Positions 5,569 through 8,893 of a stretch of 8,893 nucleotides of DNA are shown here, in pieces. The position numbers and the translations under genes were made by a program. Numbering within the stretch: position 1 is the first letter of the stretch; each line of letters opens with the position of its first letter. The DNA is taken from the NCBI GenBank assembly GCA_964507645.1, contig CAZDPU010000030.1, positions 1 to 8,893 of the forward strand. The letters are read 5' to 3'. The DNA comes from UBA6624 sp964507645. Lineage in GTDB: Bacteria > UBP7 > UBA6624. The notes under the pieces are model-generated. The model ran no database searches. It saw nothing but the letters and a program-made list of their open reading frames with translations, and was not told the origin of the DNA.

Positions 5569-7490
5569 ATCCATCTTTACCAGTTTTTTTGGGGAGGTTT
5601 GGATTATGGATTCTTTTTTCCTTCTCTTTTTTGTCATTGTTGTTTTCAATATGTAGTTTAAAACTTAATATTCAATGGGGAACAATAGCGAAACGTGCTT
5701 TTTCAATTTCTTTTCTTGGTTCCATTCTCGCAGTTTTTGGTTTGGAATATGCTCTTTTCAATCATGATTTTTCAGTCCGATACGTTGCAACTGTTTCTTC
5801 AAAATCCCAACCACCAGCTTATCTTTTTTCAGCCTGGTGGGGAAGCCTTGAAGGATCTTTACTTTTGTGGGCTTTCCTTATAGGGTTGTTTTGTTTCATG
5901 GCATGTTTAAAAGGAAAGTTGAAAGGACCCTCTCTTGGTGCATTTTTAATTCTTCCTTCAGCAACTTCAGCTTTTTTTGCTGGTCTTATGCTTTATTTTG
6001 CAAACCCATTGGCCTCATTTCCACAAAATAACTTCATTCCTTTAGATGGTATCGGAATGAATCCACTGCTTCAAAACCCAGGAATGGCAATTCACCCTCC
6101 ACTTCTCTATCTTGGCTTTACATGCATAACAATTCCAGCCTCATATGCAATTTGCCATCTTTTAACAAGAGAGAAAAACTGGATCAAGCTTTCTGAAAGA
6201 TGGACAAGCCTTGCTTGGTTATTTTTGACAGCTGGAATAATAGTTGGTTCCTGGTGGGCTTATTATGAACTTGGATGGGGAGGCTGGTGGTTTTGGGATC
6301 CTGTTGAAAATGCAAGCCTTATGCCTTGGTTGTTATTAACAGCTTTTGCTCACAGCATCTTGGCTTTTAAGGCGAGAAAACTCTTTAACAAATGGAACCT
6401 CTTCTTAATCCTTTCTTCCTATGGGATGACTCTTGTTGGAACTTTTATCACCAGAAGCGGAATCATTACAAGTGTCCACGCTTTCTCGGAGAGTAATCTG
6501 GGTTATTGGTTTTTAGGCTATATAACAATTTATCTAATCACTACTTTTGGTTTACTGGGTTGGAATTGGGACAAGATAGAAAACAAAAGTGACTTGGAGG
6601 AATTTTCTTCAAAAGAAAATGCAATCCTCTTTAACAACCTGTTGTTTCTAGGAATGTTTGTTGCTGTTTTCTTCGGAACCACATGGCCTATATTTTCAGA
6701 AATAGCAACAGGAGAAAAGGTAAGTGTTGGAGCGCCATATTTTGAGAAAACTGTCCCACCAATATTAATGCCCGCTTTGATTTTAATGTCGATTGCTCCC
6801 TGGCTTTCCTGGAAAAGAAAGGCTGGTGAAAAATTAAGCCTTTATTTGAGATTGGGATTTTTTGGGGGTGTTGCTTCATTGCTCTTTTTTTCATATGTTA
6901 GGAGCTCCATTGGTTTGACATTTTTTGATACTTCATGGGAGCATTTGTTAACAACATTTCTTTTCGGTTTTACCCTTGTTCCAATTTGCTATGAGTTTAG
7001 AAACTCAAAAGGGAAGAGTTTTTTTACCAGTTATCATGGGGGCTTAATTGTCCACATGGGTGTTCTTGTTTTGGCGTTAGGAGCAACTGCAAGTGTTCAC
7101 CATAAGTTTCAAACTGACATAACATTAACCAACAAAAAAACTGAATCTTTACCTCAATATGGGCTCAAGATAGAACAGATAAGCCAAGATTTCAACAACC
7201 AAACAGGACTTAATTATTCGTCATTTTCAACTAGAGTTGTGATTCTTTCGGACAACTCTCAAGAGATTGTGAATCCTGAAAAAAGGGACTATGGCTCAAA
7301 CTGGTCGCCAACAACCGAAATGGGGTTGAAGTCAAATTGGAAAAGAGACATAACGGTTTCGATATCTGAAATAATTGATGATTCAAGGGTTGTTTACAGG
7401 CTTACGGTCCAGCCATTTTTGAAGTTGCTTTGGGTGGGTGGTATTATTTCAGTAATAGGATTTCTTATTGTTTTGAAAGGGAAAAGATAA
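5565..7490 (+). CDS. ccmF: Cytochrome c haem lyase subunit CcmF (WWD domain)
   Basis: CcmF takes haem from CcmE and ligates it to the CXXCH cysteines of apocytochromes, with CcmH. The 641 residues match the usual length, with many membrane helices. The WWD motif is WGGWWFWDPVENAS (238-251). Histidines that line up with the conserved family ligands are His177 (MAIHPP), His263 (FAHS), His305 (SVHAFSES) and His497 (LIVHMGV). His491, in HGGLIV, is an additional nearby histidine. The C-terminal periplasmic domain (about 515-612) carries PEKRDY (571-576). A last helix (about 620-637) follows. The start overlaps the ccmE stop (ATGA), and AGGA at 5553-5556 gives it a ribosome site. The stop shares one base with the ccmG start (TAATG). 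Confidence 0.97.
   Translation: MNPSLPVFLGRFGLWILFSFSFLSLLFSICSLKLNIQWGTIAKRAFSISFLGSILAVFGLEYALFNHDFSVRYVATVSSKSQPPAYLFSAWWGSLEGSLLLWAFLIGLFCFMACLKGKLKGPSLGAFLILPSATSAFFAGLMLYFANPLASFPQNNFIPLDGIGMNPLLQNPGMAIHPPLLYLGFTCITIPASYAICHLLTREKNWIKLSERWTSLAWLFLTAGIIVGSWWAYYELGWGGWWFWDPVENASLMPWLLLTAFAHSILAFKARKLFNKWNLFLILSSYGMTLVGTFITRSGIITSVHAFSESNLGYWFLGYITIYLITTFGLLGWNWDKIENKSDLEEFSSKENAILFNNLLFLGMFVAVFFGTTWPIFSEIATGEKVSVGAPYFEKTVPPILMPALILMSIAPWLSWKRKAGEKLSLYLRLGFFGGVASLLFFSYVRSSIGLTFFDTSWEHLLTTFLFGFTLVPICYEFRNSKGKSFFTSYHGGLIVHMGVLVLALGATASVHHKFQTDITLTNKKTESLPQYGLKIEQISQDFNNQTGLNYSSFSTRVVILSDNSQEIVNPEKRDYGSNWSPTTEMGLKSNWKRDITVSISEIIDDSRVVYRLTVQPFLKLLWVGGIISVIGFLIVLKGKR
7475..7482 (+). promoter_or_regulatory. 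Ribosome binding site that fixes the ccmG start
   Basis: GAAAGGGA ends seven bases before the ATG at 7490. This favours 7490 over the in-frame ATG at 7430, which has no such site and would lie 61 bases inside ccmF. Confidence 0.6.
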
Positions 7491-8074
7491 TGAAGAAACA
7501 ACATTCAAGATTCATAAAGGTTATCCTTGCGGTTTATCTTTTTGTTTTTGTTTTAGCGAAGGGTTTATCTCTTCTTGAGAAAAGCAATTCGGGAGAGGGG
7601 GGTTTAAGTTTTTCTCTTGAAAACAAAGCTGTTCCAAGTTCGGTTTTGTTTAATGTTGAAAGCGGAGAAAGTGAAGTTTTTATTGATTACAAAGATGGGG
7701 AATGGCCTCCCGTAACAATTGTTAATTGGTGGGGAAGCTGGTGCAGTATCTGTATGGAGGAATTTCCAACATTCAGAAAATGGGGGATGCTCTGGAACCA
7801 ATGCGAAGAACAGAATCCAGGATCATGCCCAGTTTTATTGGGCATTGCATTTGATGACAACCTTGAAGATGTTGAAAAAATAATAGAAACTTTTGGGCTT
7901 GTTCATTCAAATTGGATCGACCAAGAGGGAGAAGCTTTGGTTGATTGGGGTGTTGGCGGTGCTCCGGAAACATATTTTATTGACTCTTCTGGGCTGATTA
8001 GGAAAAAAGTTGTTGGCCTCATTACAGAAGAGGAGCTTTTGGACACCATTGATTGGATTATGAAGAATGATTAA
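7490..8074 (+). CDS. ccmG: Thioredoxin-like thiol reductant CcmG (DsbE)
   Basis: CcmG is a membrane-anchored periplasmic thioredoxin that keeps the CXXCH cysteines of apocytochromes, or CcmH, reduced. In the family it draws electrons from CcdA or DsbD; neither gene is in this window. The 194 residues have one N-terminal helix (about 8-24). The active site is WGSWCSIC (81-88), with Cys85 and Cys88. GVGGAPETYFID (154-165) holds the cis-proline Pro159 and matches the GxxGAPE motif typical of CcmG/ResA. Two further cysteines, Cys105 and Cys113, flank a short insert (CEEQNPGSC) and are not usual for the family. The start at 7490 shares one base with the ccmF stop and has a good ribosome site. The stop overlaps ccmH by eight bases (ATGATTAA). 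Confidence 0.93.
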   Translation: MKKQHSRFIKVILAVYLFVFVLAKGLSLLEKSNSGEGGLSFSLENKAVPSSVLFNVESGESEVFIDYKDGEWPPVTIVNWWGSWCSICMEEFPTFRKWGMLWNQCEEQNPGSCPVLLGIAFDDNLEDVEKIIETFGLVHSNWIDQEGEALVDWGVGGAPETYFIDSSGLIRKKVVGLITEEELLDTIDWIMKND

Positions 8075-8426
8075 GTTTTTGCTTCTTTTGAACCTCCTTC
8101 TCCCACTTTCTCCAACAGAGGACCAAGAGAATAGGGCACTTTCAATTGCTGAAAATTTTAGATGTCCAACTTGTAAATTTGTCAGCATCTCCGATTCAAA
8201 CACCCCCATAAGTAATGAAATATACGAACTGATACTAAAAATGGTTACTGAAGGGAAAACAGATGAGGAGATTAGGATTTACTTAATTGAGAGATATGGT
8301 GATTGGATTGTTTTTGAACCACCAAGAAGGGGGGTGCACCAGGTTATTTGGTACTTGCCCTACCTGTTTTGCCTCGGGGGGTTTTTTTATCTTAGGAATT
8401 TCTTAAAAAATAAAAAAAAACAATGA
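8067..8426 (+). CDS. ccmH: Cytochrome c maturation thiol protein CcmH (short form)
   Basis: CcmH is a periplasmic thiol-disulphide protein, anchored by a C-terminal helix, that resolves mixed disulphides with apocytochrome beside CcmF. The 119 residues start with a short signal segment (about 3-14). The redox motif is FRCPTCKFVSISDSN (31-45), with Cys33 and Cys36. The family consensus is LRCxxCQ, so Lys37 replaces Gln. RYGDWIVFEPP (76-86) is the conserved end of the three-helix domain. One helix follows (about 92-110), with a Lys-rich tail. Length fits stand-alone CcmH. The E. coli protein is longer because it is fused to a CcmI-like TPR domain. The gene ends in a run of nine A (8412-8420), and its stop overlaps the next small gene by four bases. 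Confidence 0.95.
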   Translation: MIKFLLLLNLLLPLSPTEDQENRALSIAENFRCPTCKFVSISDSNTPISNEIYELILKMVTEGKTDEEIRIYLIERYGDWIVFEPPRRGVHQVIWYLPYLFCLGGFFYLRNFLKNKKKQ

Positions 8427-8515
8427 GTAACTATTATTCTTTATTTGCTGGTCTTATTTCAATAGCCTTTCTTTATTGGGTTTTTTCACCATTTTGGAGC
8501 AAGGAGAGTGAATAA
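8423..8515 (+). CDS. 30-residue single-pass membrane protein, possible CcmI N-terminal segment
   Basis: The sequence MSNYYSLFAGLISIAFL (1-17), then YWVFSPFW (18-25) and a charged tail (SKESE), gives one membrane helix with a Pro after it. Full-length CcmI starts with a similar short helix that ends in an aromatic/Leu-Pro-Leu turn, so this may be the CcmI membrane segment standing alone. That is inference from position and shape, since 30 residues are too few for firm homology. It is held between overlaps on both sides: ATGA with the ccmH stop and GTGAATAA with the next gene. That argues it is translated. No ribosome site of its own is visible. The alternative is a leader-like ORF used only to carry ribosomes to the next gene. 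Confidence 0.6.
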   Translation: MSNYYSLFAGLISIAFLYWVFSPFWSKESE

Positions 8516-8893
8516 CACCAACTGGCTTTTTTCCCAATTGAAAAAATGGGTAAAGGATGGAATTATCTCAAGAGAACAGGCTGAAAAAATACGTTCAAAG
8601 TATTCAAAAGATTCAAAGATTACAAACTTCATTAGTGCATTATTGGTTTTTGGTGGAGTCTTGGTAGGTTTGGGTTTAATTCTGGCAATGGCTTCAAACT
8701 GGCAGGGTTTTTCTTCGAACATAAAGATATTAATAATTCTTCTTTTTGTATCTGGCTTTAATTATCTCGGATATCATTTTTACCAAGTTCCAAAAAGAAG
8801 AAACCTTTCACAAACTTTCTTCCTTATGGGGGCTTTTGCTTTTGGGGCTGGTGTCAATTTGGTTCTCCAAACCTTTAACATTTCTTTTGACAC
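8508..8893 (+). CDS. DUF2157-like integral membrane protein, 5' part
   Basis: The frame is open for 128 codons to the right edge, and the 3' end is missing. A soluble N-terminal part (about 1-38) contains WVKDGIISREQAEKI (14-28). Helices follow, with GGVLVGLGLILAMASNW (49-65) and later MGAFAFGAGVNLVLQTFNIS (107-126). This order is typical of DUF2157: an N-terminal 'W-x-x-x-G-x-I-x-x-x-Q' helix, then 'GxGxxLxxAxNW', then 'GAxxxGxxxxLxxQxxxIS'. The function of the family is not established to my knowledge. The start is GTG at 8508, overlapping the small ORF by eight bases. AAGGAG at 8501-8506 is too close to serve that start well; TTG at 8538 is an alternative. Its place in the ccm operon suggests co-expression, not necessarily a role in cytochrome maturation. 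Confidence 0.8.
   Translation, partial: MNNTNWLFSQLKKWVKDGIISREQAEKIRSKYSKDSKITNFISALLVFGGVLVGLGLILAMASNWQGFSSNIKILIILLFVSGFNYLGYHFYQVPKRRNLSQTFFLMGAFAFGAGVNLVLQTFNISFD

Noticed and set aside
7430..8074. Longer ccmG from an ATG at 7430 (20 extra residues)
   Set aside because: It lies 61 bases inside ccmF without a ribosome site. ATG 7490 has GAAAGGGA seven bases upstream and begins with a normal signal-anchor.
1..8893. Mobile elements, CRISPR array, tRNA or riboswitch
   Set aside because: No regularly spaced repeats, terminal inverted repeats, transposase motifs or cloverleaf were seen. Coding sequence fills nearly the whole window.

Overview
The window is a gene-dense stretch of an AT-rich bacterial chromosome (roughly 35-40% G+C by eye). 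It comes from a Gram-negative (diderm) organism: it has a periplasmic HtrA/Deg protease and a complete System I (Ccm) cytochrome c maturation locus, both of which work across an inner membrane into a periplasm. The taxon cannot be fixed from the sequence. An uncultivated aquatic lineage is my guess, not a result. I see no tRNA, rRNA, CRISPR array, insertion sequence or phage gene.

Layout. (1) 1-159, minus strand: the 5' end of a gene that runs off the left edge. Its N-terminus resembles FecCD-type (iron-siderophore/B12) ABC permeases and probably starts at TTG. (2) 160-230: a divergent intergenic region with an 8-bp direct repeat. (3) 231-1706, plus strand: a DegP/HtrA-type protease with the full His-Asp-Ser triad and two diverged PDZ domains. 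(4) 1703-2335, minus strand: an aquaporin, convergent with degP and overlapping its 3' end by 4 bases. (5) 2336-2410: a 75-bp divergent intergenic region, the only non-coding DNA before the operon. (6) 2411 to beyond 8893, plus strand: an unbroken run of eleven genes in the order TPR protein, ccmA, ccmB, ccmC, ccmD, ccmE, ccmF, ccmG, ccmH, a 30-residue membrane protein, and a DUF2157-like membrane protein cut by the right edge.

How the genes work together. In System I, CcmAB use ATP to release holo-CcmE from CcmC. CcmC, with CcmD, loads haem onto the histidine of CcmE. CcmF joins haem to apocytochrome whose CXXCH thiols are kept reduced by the thioredoxin-like CcmG and by CcmH. CcmI normally presents the apocytochrome through its TPR domain. 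Here no full ccmI follows ccmH. Instead a membrane-anchored TPR protein opens the operon, and a single-pass mini-protein that looks like the CcmI N-terminal membrane segment follows ccmH, so CcmI function may be split between the two.

The most striking structural feature is that every one of the ten junctions in the operon is an overlap of 1, 4 or 8 bases. That implies translational coupling along the whole chain. Other points of interest are Asn at both the Q-loop and H-loop positions of CcmA, a plant-TIP-like selectivity filter in the aquaporin, an A9 slippery run at the ccmH end, and an extra cysteine pair in CcmG. I found no wholly unknown system. The novelty lies in variants of a known one.
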